From NCBI GenBank assembly GCA_017452305.1, contig JAFTMQ010000166.1, forward strand, positions 1 to 8,787: a stretch of 8,787 nt of DNA. The letters run 5' to 3'. A program made the position numbers and the translations under genes. Of the stretch, positions 1 through 6,044 are shown in pieces (position 1 is the first letter of the stretch; every line of letters starts with the position of its first letter). The notes under the pieces were generated by a model. That model did no database searches, was not told the origin of the DNA, and saw nothing but the letters and a program-made list of their open reading frames with translations. The stretch is from Clostridia bacterium (GTDB lineage Bacteria; Bacillota; Clostridia; Christensenellales; Borkfalkiaceae).

Positions 1-269
1 ACGGCATGGGCGACTACGGCTCGTCGGGTGACAACGAGACGGACGCAGACAGCAACGGTATGTTGTTTGGAGTACCTGTAACGCTCAACGATACGTGGGG
101 GTATAAGGCATACGACCAAAATTGGAAGGACGCGGAAACCGTTTTAAAAATTAAGACGGAACTCAACGAAAGGGGCATCAACTACCTTTTGAACGTAGGC
201 CCCGATGCGCTTGGACGCATACCCGCCCCTAGCGAATGGATTTTACGCGAGGTTGGAAAAAGAAAATAA
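1..269 (+). CDS. GH29 alpha-L-fucosidase, C-terminal end (5' partial)
   Basis: This is the last part of a family GH29 alpha-L-fucosidase, which removes terminal alpha-L-fucose from glycans. The reading frame is open from the left edge (first whole codon at 3), and ATG 6 is internal. The visible part holds the end of the catalytic barrel: a TLNDTWGY segment at 84-107 with the Asn-Asp-x-Trp-Gly-Tyr pattern, then a helix, then GINYLLNVGPDALGRIP, the family's hallmark (GGNYLLNxGPxxxGxIP) with the first Gly pair changed to Gly-Ile. The nucleophile Asp and the acid/base lie upstream and cannot be seen. The protein stops soon after the barrel (ILREVGKRK), so it lacks the C-terminal beta-sandwich of many GH29 enzymes. 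No signal sequence can be judged. With the GH38 gene downstream it suggests glycan breakdown. Family assignment is firm; linkage preference is unknown. Confidence 0.9.
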   Translation, partial: GMGDYGSSGDNETDADSNGMLFGVPVTLNDTWGYKAYDQNWKDAETVLKIKTELNERGINYLLNVGPDALGRIPAPSEWILREVGKRK

Positions 270-452
270 GCTTTAAAAACGTTGCTTGATTTTATCCATA
301 GCGGCATTATTGCAGACGAGGGCTAGCAAGGCGGATACACCTTTATAAAAAATTTGCTGTTTGCCGTTGTAACGGTTGGCGATACGGAACGGGCGGGATT
401 TTTCGAGCGGTGCAACAACGCGGCAAAAAAATATGTGAAATTTTCAATTTAG
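270..452 (+). pseudogene. possible decayed coding remnant in the gap after the fucosidase
   Basis: The 354-base gap between fucosidase and AAA+ gene has no intact gene. Reading on in the fucosidase frame past its TAA gives protein-like sequence from 270 to 323, a TAG at 324-326, then an open stretch 327-449 ending in TAG 450-452. The second stretch has alternating hydrophobic residues (FIKNLLFAVVTVGDTERAG) followed by a charged helix-like segment. There is no start codon with a ribosome binding site. It may be the tail of a lost gene or chance. I do not recognise a family. From 453 to 623 there is only the terminator and the AAA+ gene's promoter region. Confidence 0.2.
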
Positions 453-501
453 ATAAAAATTAATCTTTAACGTCCCATTTTTAGCCCATAATACAGTTTA
501 T

Positions 502-540
502 AATAACACCGAACCTACCAAGGACGGTGTTATTTTTTTT
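502..540 (+). terminator. Rho-independent terminator before the AAA+ gene
   Basis: A perfect 10-bp stem (AATAACACCG 502-511 with CGGTGTTATT 525-534) encloses a 13-base loop that can pair further (CCT 514-516 with AGG 521-523). A T-run follows directly to 540. The T-run lies only on the + side, so it ends transcription coming from the fucosidase side and insulates the AAA+ gene. It lies 230 bases past the fucosidase stop, further than usual, which fits sequence having been lost or decayed between them. Confidence 0.85.
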
Positions 541-584
541 GCTAAATTTCAACCAACGCCCCAAAAACGGGACGCTTGATAGGT

Positions 585-590
585 TATACT
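585..590 (+). promoter_or_regulatory. weak -10 candidate for the AAA+ gene
   Basis: TATACT matches the sigma-A -10 consensus at five of six positions and lies 33 bases before the ATG. No convincing -35 box stands 16-18 bp upstream (the place is CAAAAA-like), and there is no extended TG. If real, this promoter is weaker than those of the downstream genes. The start itself is supported by a purine-rich AAAAAAAGAGG ending at 614. Confidence 0.3.
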
Positions 591-623
591 GTTAGTGAAA
601 AATAAAAAAAGAGGTATTAACGC

Positions 624-2627
624 ATGAGATTTTACGAAGTAAAGGTAGAAATGAACACTTTGGCAGAAGAAAATGAAACGGCAACGCAACAAAACTTGGA
701 TAGACAAAATATTAGCCGTAAGACGGACGCTTTCTTGGAAGAATATGAAGAGCGCGCTTATATTTTTGTCGTGGGTGCGGAAAAGCGTTTAGAGCTTGCG
801 GTTTGCGTAAAAGACGAGCTCTTGGACGTAAAAGCGCTTGTCGAGGCGTTTTTGGCGCACTTGGAAATGACCGTCGGTGAGATTTGCCTTAAAGAGATCT
901 CTTTGTCTAACTTTTTGAGCGGATTAAGGCTTAGCGGACGCGGGCGTTTTATTTCCGATGACGATAGCTACGCGGAGCGTATCGGTGTAGAATTTATTTT
1001 CTTCGGACGTCCGGATTATTATAAGGATAAACTCGTTGACGAGCAAAAGACGGAAGAAGATTTGAAAGCCGACGCGGAAAAGTATCACTTGGGGGATAAT
1101 TACAAGGTAGAGCTTGAAAGAATACTTGCGGGGAAGGTACAAAAGGTCTTTCGCGGCAACCCTGCCAACTATTTGATGATTTCCAAGGACGATTCGGCAC
1201 GTAGAATGATGGCGAGAGATTTGGTTGCCGCATTATATAGTAAAGGCAGATTGCAATCCAAACGTTATACGATTATTAACGTGGGGGATAGAGACTGCTC
1301 GTTGGAAGCACTTGAAAACTTTTATAAAATCAACGAAGGCGCGACGGTGCTTTTGAAGGTGTTTGAATCTAATTTCGAGGACGGGGAACACGCTCGCGGT
1401 TGTTTAAACATTCAAAAGATTTGCGACGTCGTGCGTAAAAAAGGGACGAAAACGTTGACCGTTTTTTCAATGGATACGCCCTCGGATAAAAACCGAACAA
1501 AAATTGAAAATTGCATGTTGGGCATACCCATGGTCGTGTTCACGGACAATCTTTACAAAAAAGAGACGGCCAAAAACGAGCTGCTTAGAATGGCGGAAAC
1601 GGAAAATTTTATCCTCGCGCAGGAAGTATTGGATAAGGTGGATAATACGGAGCGTGGCTATACCTACGGCGAGCTCGTTTGTTTGTATAACGAGTGGCGC
1701 GCGGAATATATGGGCATGGACGTTTTTCCCGAATATCGTGAGTTTGTTACGCACGTGACGGACGAGGAAAAGGCGAGAGCGCGTAGTTCAAACGCCTACG
1801 CACGCTTGCAAGAAATGATTGGCCTTACGCAAGCAAAAAAGGTGATTAACGGCGCAATCAATTATTTTAAATTGCAAAAGGAATACCGCAACCGCGGCAT
1901 TGAATTTAAGCGTCCTGCCATGCATATGTGTTTTACGGGCTGTCCCGGTACGGCAAAAACTACCGTGGCTCGTTTGATTGCGGAAATTTTGAAAGACAAC
2001 GATATTTTAAGCGTGGGCAAGCTTGTGGAAGTGGGCAGAGCACAGCTCGTCGGGCGTTTCGTCGGGCATACGGCACCGCAGGTCAAGGAAATGTTTGATA
2101 GGGCAAAGGGCTCCGTCTTGTTTATCGACGAGGCGTACGCACTTATTGAAGACAAGAAGGGCTTGTACGGCACGGAAGCGATTAACGAGATCGTGCAAGA
2201 AATGGAAAATCGCCGTGAAGATACGATTGTTATTTTGGCGGGCTATCCCGATGAGATGAAACAGCTGTTGGAATGGAACCCCGGTATGAAATCACGTATC
2301 GCCTTCCACGTTTCCTTTGACGATTATACCGAGCAAGAATTGCTGGATATCACCAAGCTGCTCGCCAAAGACGGGGGGATAAAATTGGACGAGAGCGCAG
2401 AAGAAAAGCTTTTGTCTATTTACGCCGAAGCGAGAAAGGATAAAGCGTTTGGCAACGGACGTTTTGCGAGGAATTTGCTCGAACAAGCAAAGTTTAATCA
2501 AGCCAACCGTTTCATGCAAATGGATTTGCAATACGTATCTGACGAGGAAATGCGGACTTTAACGGCAGAGGATTTTGATTACGAGGCACAGAAAGACGAC
2601 CGTCCTCGTTTGGGTTTTGTAGAATAA
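624..2627 (+). CDS. CbxX/SpoVK-type AAA+ ATPase with degenerate first module and unrecognised N-terminus
   Basis: A 667-residue protein, started at ATG 624 behind AAAGAGG (spacing 9). The C-terminal module (about 390-667) is a complete CbxX/CfqX-type AAA+ ATPase. It has Walker A GCPGTAKT (439-446), a pore-loop-like GRFVGHTA (477-484), Walker B VLFIDEA (498-504), a sensor-1 strand VILAGYPDEM (536-545), an arginine finger in NPGMKSRI (Arg558) and sensor 2 GNGRFARNLLEQA (610-622). Residues about 180-335 look like an earlier AAA module that lost its P-loop and Walker B: strand, helix, strand, then LGIPMVVFTDN and a lid-like helix. Residues 1-170 are acidic with a beta/alpha stretch at 45-130 that I do not recognise. 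There is no signal peptide or membrane segment, so it is cytosolic. Family members remodel protein partners as rings (CbbX on Rubisco); the partner here is unknown. It has its own terminators on both sides, so a tie to the glycan genes is not shown. Confidence 0.88.
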   Translation: MRFYEVKVEMNTLAEENETATQQNLDRQNISRKTDAFLEEYEERAYIFVVGAEKRLELAVCVKDELLDVKALVEAFLAHLEMTVGEICLKEISLSNFLSGLRLSGRGRFISDDDSYAERIGVEFIFFGRPDYYKDKLVDEQKTEEDLKADAEKYHLGDNYKVELERILAGKVQKVFRGNPANYLMISKDDSARRMMARDLVAALYSKGRLQSKRYTIINVGDRDCSLEALENFYKINEGATVLLKVFESNFEDGEHARGCLNIQKICDVVRKKGTKTLTVFSMDTPSDKNRTKIENCMLGIPMVVFTDNLYKKETAKNELLRMAETENFILAQEVLDKVDNTERGYTYGELVCLYNEWRAEYMGMDVFPEYREFVTHVTDEEKARARSSNAYARLQEMIGLTQAKKVINGAINYFKLQKEYRNRGIEFKRPAMHMCFTGCPGTAKTTVARLIAEILKDNDILSVGKLVEVGRAQLVGRFVGHTAPQVKEMFDRAKGSVLFIDEAYALIEDKKGLYGTEAINEIVQEMENRREDTIVILAGYPDEMKQLLEWNPGMKSRIAFHVSFDDYTEQELLDITKLLAKDGGIKLDESAEEKLLSIYAEARKDKAFGNGRFARNLLEQAKFNQANRFMQMDLQYVSDEEMRTLTAEDFDYEAQKDDRPRLGFVE

Positions 2628-2633
2628 GTGTAT

Positions 2634-2666
2634 AAATAGGCGTACCAAAAACGGTGCGCCTATTTT
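2634..2666 (+). terminator. hairpin terminator after the AAA+ gene
   Basis: A 13-bp stem with one G-U pair (AAATAGGCGTACC 2634-2646 with GGTGCGCCTATTT 2653-2665) closes a 6-base loop AAAAAC. It begins six bases after the stop codon. The T-tract is short (four Ts, partly inside the stem), so termination may be less complete than at the 502-540 or 8558-8585 terminators. Confidence 0.7.
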
Positions 2667-2701
2667 CAAAATCAAAGGAAATGTAGACAAACCGCGTTTA
2701 C

Positions 2702-2752
2702 CTAAAAAATGCTAAAAACGTAGCAATAAAAATAAATTTTGTCATTGACAAA
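2702..2752 (+). repeat. shared upstream block, copy 1 (oxidoreductase promoter)
   Basis: This AT-rich 51-base block ends in the -35 box and matches 4181-4231, before the phosphatase gene, at 44 of 51 positions without gaps. The differing positions are scattered. It contains TGCTA and TAGCA (2710-2714 and 2721-2725) as a small inverted repeat that the other copy lacks. Looser similarity continues leftwards (ACAAACCGCGTTT against ACAAAAACCGCCGTTT). Either a promoter duplication or a shared control region would explain it. Confidence 0.75.
2738..2752 (+). promoter_or_regulatory. palindromic operator candidate over the -35 box
   Basis: TTTGTCA-T-TGACAAA is a perfect 7-1-7 palindrome whose right arm contains most of the -35 TTGACA. 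A protein bound here would block RNA polymerase, so it is a candidate repressor site. The phosphatase promoter has the same element with one mismatch (TTTTGCCA-T-TGACAAAA, 4216-4232). The right arm is partly fixed by the -35 consensus; the left arm is the informative part. The regulator is not in the window. Confidence 0.5.
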
Positions 2753-2773
2753 GGGAAGGTCATAGGGTATAAT
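2745..2773 (+). promoter_or_regulatory. consensus sigma-A promoter of the oxidoreductase gene
   Basis: TTGACA (2745-2750), a 17-bp spacer and TATAAT (2768-2773) match the vegetative consensus at all twelve positions. Transcription should start near 2780, giving a leader of about 33 bases. The leader contains GTAC-A-GTAC (2788-2796), a short dyad just upstream of the AAAAGGAG ribosome binding site. Confidence 0.88.
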
Positions 2774-2812
2774 TAAGAGGCTTATGCGTACAGTACAAAA
2801 GGAGCAGAGAAA

Positions 2813-4111
2813 ATGAAGAAGATACAATGCGTGATTTTAGGCTATGGGGATAGAAGCTCCCGCTATGCCGAGTATGCGAAAACCAAGCCCGAGGAATTAG
2901 AGATTATCGGCGTTATCGACGTAAACGATTTGAAATTGCAGCAAGCAAAGCAAGCGTTTGGGTTAAGCGACGCTTGCTTGTATAAAAGCTTGGAAGAATT
3001 TTTGCAAAAAGACGTGCGGTGCGACGTGGTAATCAACGGCACGATGGATCAACTGCACTACGTAACGACAATGCCTCTTTTGGAAAAAGGGTACAATATC
3101 CTTTTGGAAAAGCCCGTAACGGCAAATCCGAAGGAGCTGCTTGAAATTGAGGCAAAGGCAAAGAATTGCAAGGTGGTGATTTGCCACGTGCTTCGCTACA
3201 CGCCCTTTTATTCCAAGATTAAGAGCATTATTGACAGCGGAAAAATTGGCAAAATCGTTAGCTTGCAGCTCAACGAGCACGTTTGGTACGGGCATTTTGT
3301 CAATTCCTACGTGCGCGGAAAATGGCGTAGCGAAAAAGAGTGCGGAAGCGGGCTTTTGTTGGCGAAATGCTGCCACGACACCGACCTTATGTGTTGGCTC
3401 AATAATGCGACGGATCCGTACATGGTATCCTCATTTGGTACAAAATCCTTCTTTACGGAAAACAACGCACCCCAAGGCGCGACACAGTATTGCTACGAAT
3501 GTCCCAACCAAAAAAGCTGTATGTTCAATGCGGAAAAATTCCAAATTGAAAAGGATTTCATTCCGTTCTATACGTGGGCGGGCATCAATAAACCGCTCGA
3601 TACAATAACGCTTGAAGAAAAGCGGGAATTTTTGAAAAAAGATACGTACGGACAATGCGTATTCAAGACGGATATGGACATTGTGGATAGACAATGCGTG
3701 TCGGTGCAGTTCGCCAACGGCTCTATCGGTACGTTGAATATGATCGGCGGCACGAGCGCGGCAGGTAGGCATATTCACGTCGTTTGCGAGTATGGCGAAG
3801 TGGTCGGTTATATCGAGGAAAATAAAATCATCGTCCGCGTGTTTGATAAGGAAAACGTTTGTTATACGCAAAGCGTGATTGATTTTAGCGCGGAAAACGA
3901 TTTAAGCGAGGAAGATAACTCGGTTGGCGGGCATTACGGCGGGGATTATTATATTATGAAAGACCTCGTTCGCTTCTTGAACGGGGAAAAAACTTCCGTG
4001 GCAACGACAGTGATTTCCGATTCCGTCAACAGCCATTTGATTTGTTACGCCGCAGAGAAAGCGAGAAAGGAAAAGCTTATAGTCGATTTACGTAAAGAAT
4101 ACCAAAGATAA
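2813..4111 (+). CDS. Gfo/Idh/MocA-family NAD(P)-dependent oxidoreductase
   Basis: A 432-residue cytosolic oxidoreductase of the Gfo/Idh/MocA family, which oxidises or reduces hydroxyls of sugars, inositols and their derivatives with NAD(P). The Rossmann fold starts at once (VILGYGDRSS, glycine motif 10-15) and has an acidic residue after strand 2 (Asp36), which favours NAD. LLEKPVTANP (97-106) holds the EKP motif with the catalytic-site Lys100. LLAKCCHDTDL (182-192) is the second conserved active-site segment (Lys185, His188, Asp191). A three-Cys cluster, CYEC-x5-C (227, 230, 236), sits in an insert before the C-terminal strands. At about 430 residues it is longer than the typical 330-400, matching a clostridial subgroup with this insert. 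Start ATG 2813 follows AAAAGGAG by 8 bases. It has its own promoter and no clear terminator, so some transcripts may run into the phosphatase gene. The substrate cannot be told; GH-linked sugar processing is inferred from the neighbours. Confidence 0.88.
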   Translation: MKKIQCVILGYGDRSSRYAEYAKTKPEELEIIGVIDVNDLKLQQAKQAFGLSDACLYKSLEEFLQKDVRCDVVINGTMDQLHYVTTMPLLEKGYNILLEKPVTANPKELLEIEAKAKNCKVVICHVLRYTPFYSKIKSIIDSGKIGKIVSLQLNEHVWYGHFVNSYVRGKWRSEKECGSGLLLAKCCHDTDLMCWLNNATDPYMVSSFGTKSFFTENNAPQGATQYCYECPNQKSCMFNAEKFQIEKDFIPFYTWAGINKPLDTITLEEKREFLKKDTYGQCVFKTDMDIVDRQCVSVQFANGSIGTLNMIGGTSAAGRHIHVVCEYGEVVGYIEENKIIVRVFDKENVCYTQSVIDFSAENDLSEEDNSVGGHYGGDYYIMKDLVRFLNGEKTSVATTVISDSVNSHLICYAAEKARKEKLIVDLRKEYQR

Positions 4112-4180
4112 ACGCCACTATGCGATATTCCCAATTGACGTAAATGCGTGCAAATTGCCACAAAAACCGCCGTTTCTTTG

Positions 4181-4231
4181 CTAAAAAAGGTAAAAAATGT
4201 AGTAATAAAAATAAGTTTTGCCATTGACAAA
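4181..4231 (+). repeat. shared upstream block, copy 2 (phosphatase promoter)
   Basis: This is the partner of 2702-2752, with 44 of 51 positions identical and no gaps, again ending in the -35 box. After the -10 boxes both regions also share TAAGAGG and GTACAAAA before the ribosome binding site, with different spacing, so the likeness covers promoter and leader but not the coding sequences. Confidence 0.75.
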
Positions 4232-4252
4232 AGGGAATATATAAGGTATAAT
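4224..4252 (+). promoter_or_regulatory. consensus sigma-A promoter of the phosphatase lipoprotein gene
   Basis: TTGACA (4224-4229), a 17-bp spacer and TATAAT (4247-4252) are a full consensus match. The -35 is the right half of the imperfect palindrome 4216-4232. The first in-frame ATG of the downstream reading frame (4251) lies within this -10 box, upstream of the expected transcription start near 4259, so it cannot be the real start codon. Confidence 0.88.
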
Positions 4253-4261
4253 GAAAGAAAG

Positions 4262-4296
4262 TCTTACTAAAAGTAAGAGGTTTTTTGTACAAAAAA
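4262..4296 (+). promoter_or_regulatory. leader hairpin with T-run and 16-bp palindrome
   Basis: Just after the expected transcription start is a 6-bp hairpin (TCTTAC 4262-4267, loop TAAAA, GTAAGA 4273-4278) followed by GG and six Ts (4281-4286). The Ts begin a perfect 16-base palindrome, TTTTTTGTACAAAAAA (4281-4296). It may be a weak attenuator, an operator, or an RNA-stability element. The stem is short, so a regulatory role is a guess. Confidence 0.35.
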
Positions 4297-4313
4297 TGCG
4301 AAAGGGGCAAAAG

Positions 4314-5954
4314 ATGAGAGGGGTAAAAACAAAAAGCTTTTTGGTTTCCGTTTTGGCGGCGGTTTGTTTATTCTCTGCCTGCGGCACGGGAACGGCGCAC
4401 GAGCACGATTTTGTTAAGTTATCTTCGCGAAAGGCTACTTGCACCAAAGAGGGGCGCTTGGCGTATTGGTATTGCGAGGATTGCGGCAAGTATTATCTGG
4501 ACGCGAAGGCAACAAAGGAAGTAACGCTTGCGGAAACGGTTATCCCCAAAGCTGCGCATGAGACGACAAAAACGGACGGCATAGAGGCTACTTGCGTTAC
4601 GAGCGGTAAAATGACGTATTGGACCTGCTCAGTGTGCAACGGCATTTTCACGGACGAGGCTTGCACGGTGAAGGTGGAAGCATCGCAGTTGACGCTTCCC
4701 ACTACCGCCCACGATTTGCGGCACGTAGAGGCTGTGCCTGTAAATGGTAACGAAAACGGCGTAAAAGAGCATTGGAATTGTGTGGGTTGCAACGGGTTTT
4801 TTGCGGATGAAAAGGGTACGCAAAAAATTACGTTGGAAGATACGATTGCGTATTACGTAATGAATATCCCCGATTTTATCGTGGAAGTTCCCGTCGGGCG
4901 TGATCCCGTTTTGTTACAGCTTTCGGATACGCAAATTATCGACGCGGGCCAAAGCCGTCCCGGGCGCGACGGGCTTGACCCTGTGTTTTGGGCGACGAAC
5001 CAAATGAACGCGCGCTGTTTTGATTATCTCACCGAAACGATTGAGGCAACCAACCCCGATTTGATTTTGTTGACGGGGGATATTGTCTATGGCGAATTTG
5101 ACGATAATGGCTCCGTTTGGACGAAAATTGTCGAGTTTATGGACAGCTTTGAAATTCCTTGGGCGCCCGTATTCGGCAACCATGACAACGAGAGCAAGAT
5201 GGGTGTGGATTGGCAATGTCAGCAGCTTGAAAACGCCGAACATTGCTTGTTCGAGCAAAAGGAATTGACGGGCAACGGTAACTATTCGGTGGGAATCGCG
5301 CAGGGCGGCGAGCTCAAACGCGTATTCTATATGTTGGACACGAACGGCTGCAACGGTGCAAGCACGGAAAGCTTGGCAAACGGCCACACCGTCCGTTCTA
5401 TCGGTTTGAAGCAAGACCAAGTGGATTGGTACACAAAGCAAATTAGCATTTTGCACGAAGTTTCGCCCGCGACGAAAATTTCCTTCGCATATCATATCCA
5501 AATGGCGGCGTTTGCGGACGCTTGCGCGCAGTACGGCTTTGAGGCGAATGGGACTTCTACAATCAATATCGACCGCTTGTCAAGTAAAGCGGAAAGCGAT
5601 TTCGGGGTAATCGGTACGCGTATTCGCATAGATTGGGACGAGACGAGGCGTATTTTCGAGGGGATGAAGGCGTTGGGTGCGGATTCCATGTTCGTCGGAC
5701 ACGAGCACTGCAACAGCGCGAGCATTATGTACGAGGGCGTTCGTTTCCAATTCGGGCAAAAATCAAGCCAATACGACGCCTACAACGTAGTAGATGCAAA
5801 CGGGGTGGTTAGCCGCGTGTTTGGTCGTCCTTCAGCGGGGACAACGTCCCTTATCGGCGGCAGCGTCGTGGTGTTATCCGAGGATGACGGCAGTATTGCA
5901 AAGGCTTATATTTATTACTGCGGATACCCTGACGGCAGTATAGATTGGAGCTAA
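4314..5954 (+). CDS. predicted lipoprotein: three Cys-rich 51-residue repeats plus calcineurin-like metallophosphatase
   Basis: Start ATG 4314 follows AAAGGGG by 6 bases and gives 546 residues; the earlier ATG 4251 lies in the -10 box and ATG 4296 lacks a good site. Residues 1-23 form a signal peptide with a lipobox-like LFSAC (Cys23; Phe at -3 is less usual), so the protein is probably anchored outside the membrane. Residues 31 to about 180 are three repeats spaced exactly 51 residues, each with His, (Cys), Trp-x-Cys-x-x-Cys. Residues about 197-535 are a calcineurin-like phosphoesterase: LSDTQ (Asp205, Gln207), LTGDIVYG (Asp256), GNHDNE (Asn289, His290), AYHIQ (His394) and GHEHCN (His463, His465). 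These bind two metal ions and cleave phosphate esters. The first motif is DxQ where many relatives have DxH. The substrate is unknown; an extracellular phosphomonoester or phosphodiester is likely. It shares promoter sequence with the oxidoreductase gene before it. Confidence 0.85.
   Translation: MRGVKTKSFLVSVLAAVCLFSACGTGTAHEHDFVKLSSRKATCTKEGRLAYWYCEDCGKYYLDAKATKEVTLAETVIPKAAHETTKTDGIEATCVTSGKMTYWTCSVCNGIFTDEACTVKVEASQLTLPTTAHDLRHVEAVPVNGNENGVKEHWNCVGCNGFFADEKGTQKITLEDTIAYYVMNIPDFIVEVPVGRDPVLLQLSDTQIIDAGQSRPGRDGLDPVFWATNQMNARCFDYLTETIEATNPDLILLTGDIVYGEFDDNGSVWTKIVEFMDSFEIPWAPVFGNHDNESKMGVDWQCQQLENAEHCLFEQKELTGNGNYSVGIAQGGELKRVFYMLDTNGCNGASTESLANGHTVRSIGLKQDQVDWYTKQISILHEVSPATKISFAYHIQMAAFADACAQYGFEANGTSTINIDRLSSKAESDFGVIGTRIRIDWDETRRIFEGMKALGADSMFVGHEHCNSASIMYEGVRFQFGQKSSQYDAYNVVDANGVVSRVFGRPSAGTTSLIGGSVVVLSEDDGSIAKAYIYYCGYPDGSIDWS
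4404..4853 (+). repeat. three tandem 51-residue Cys/His repeats encoded in the lipoprotein
   Basis: Protein residues 31-81, 82-132 and 133 to about 180 repeat with an exact period of 51 (153 bases). The aligned positions are His31/82/133, Cys43/94 (Gly145 in the third), Trp52/103/154, Cys54/105/156 and Cys57/108/159. The pattern His-x11-Cys-x10-Cys-x2-Cys could bind one zinc per repeat, with the third repeat lacking one ligand. Similar repeats occur in surface proteins of gut Firmicutes, where their role is not settled as far as I know; cell-wall or glycan attachment is a guess. Confidence 0.8.
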
Positions 5955-5984
5955 TTTAATTAAAAAGGCATAGGCAGGTACGCG

Positions 5985-6013
5985 TTGAAACGCAAATCAC
6001 GCCTTGTTATATA
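5985..6013 (+). promoter_or_regulatory. probable promoter of the alpha-mannosidase gene
   Basis: TTGAAA (5985-5990), 17 bp, TATATA (6008-6013) is a reasonable sigma-A promoter but weaker than the three consensus ones and without the -35 palindrome. A TTTGC-ATAA-GCAAA inverted repeat (6019-6032) lies at the expected transcription start. No clear terminator separates it from the phosphatase gene, so read-through may also supply transcript. Confidence 0.6.
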
Positions 6014-6044
6014 AGAGTTTTGCATAAGCAAAGAGAGGATTGAA

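Noticed and set aside
4132..4157. Hairpin CAATTGACG / CGTGCAAATTG after the oxidoreductase stop, as a terminator
   Set aside because: It needs a bulge and is not followed by a T-run, so I do not call it a terminator.
4914..5501. Long open frame on the minus strand inside the phosphatase gene
   Set aside because: It is antisense to a clear metallophosphatase domain, has no recognisable motif or ribosome binding site, and reflects codon bias of the real gene.
5965..6006. AAGGC ... GCCTT with an inner GCGT-TGAA-ACGC after the phosphatase gene, as a terminator
   Set aside because: Short, widely spaced stems without a T-tract, and the region overlaps a better promoter candidate.
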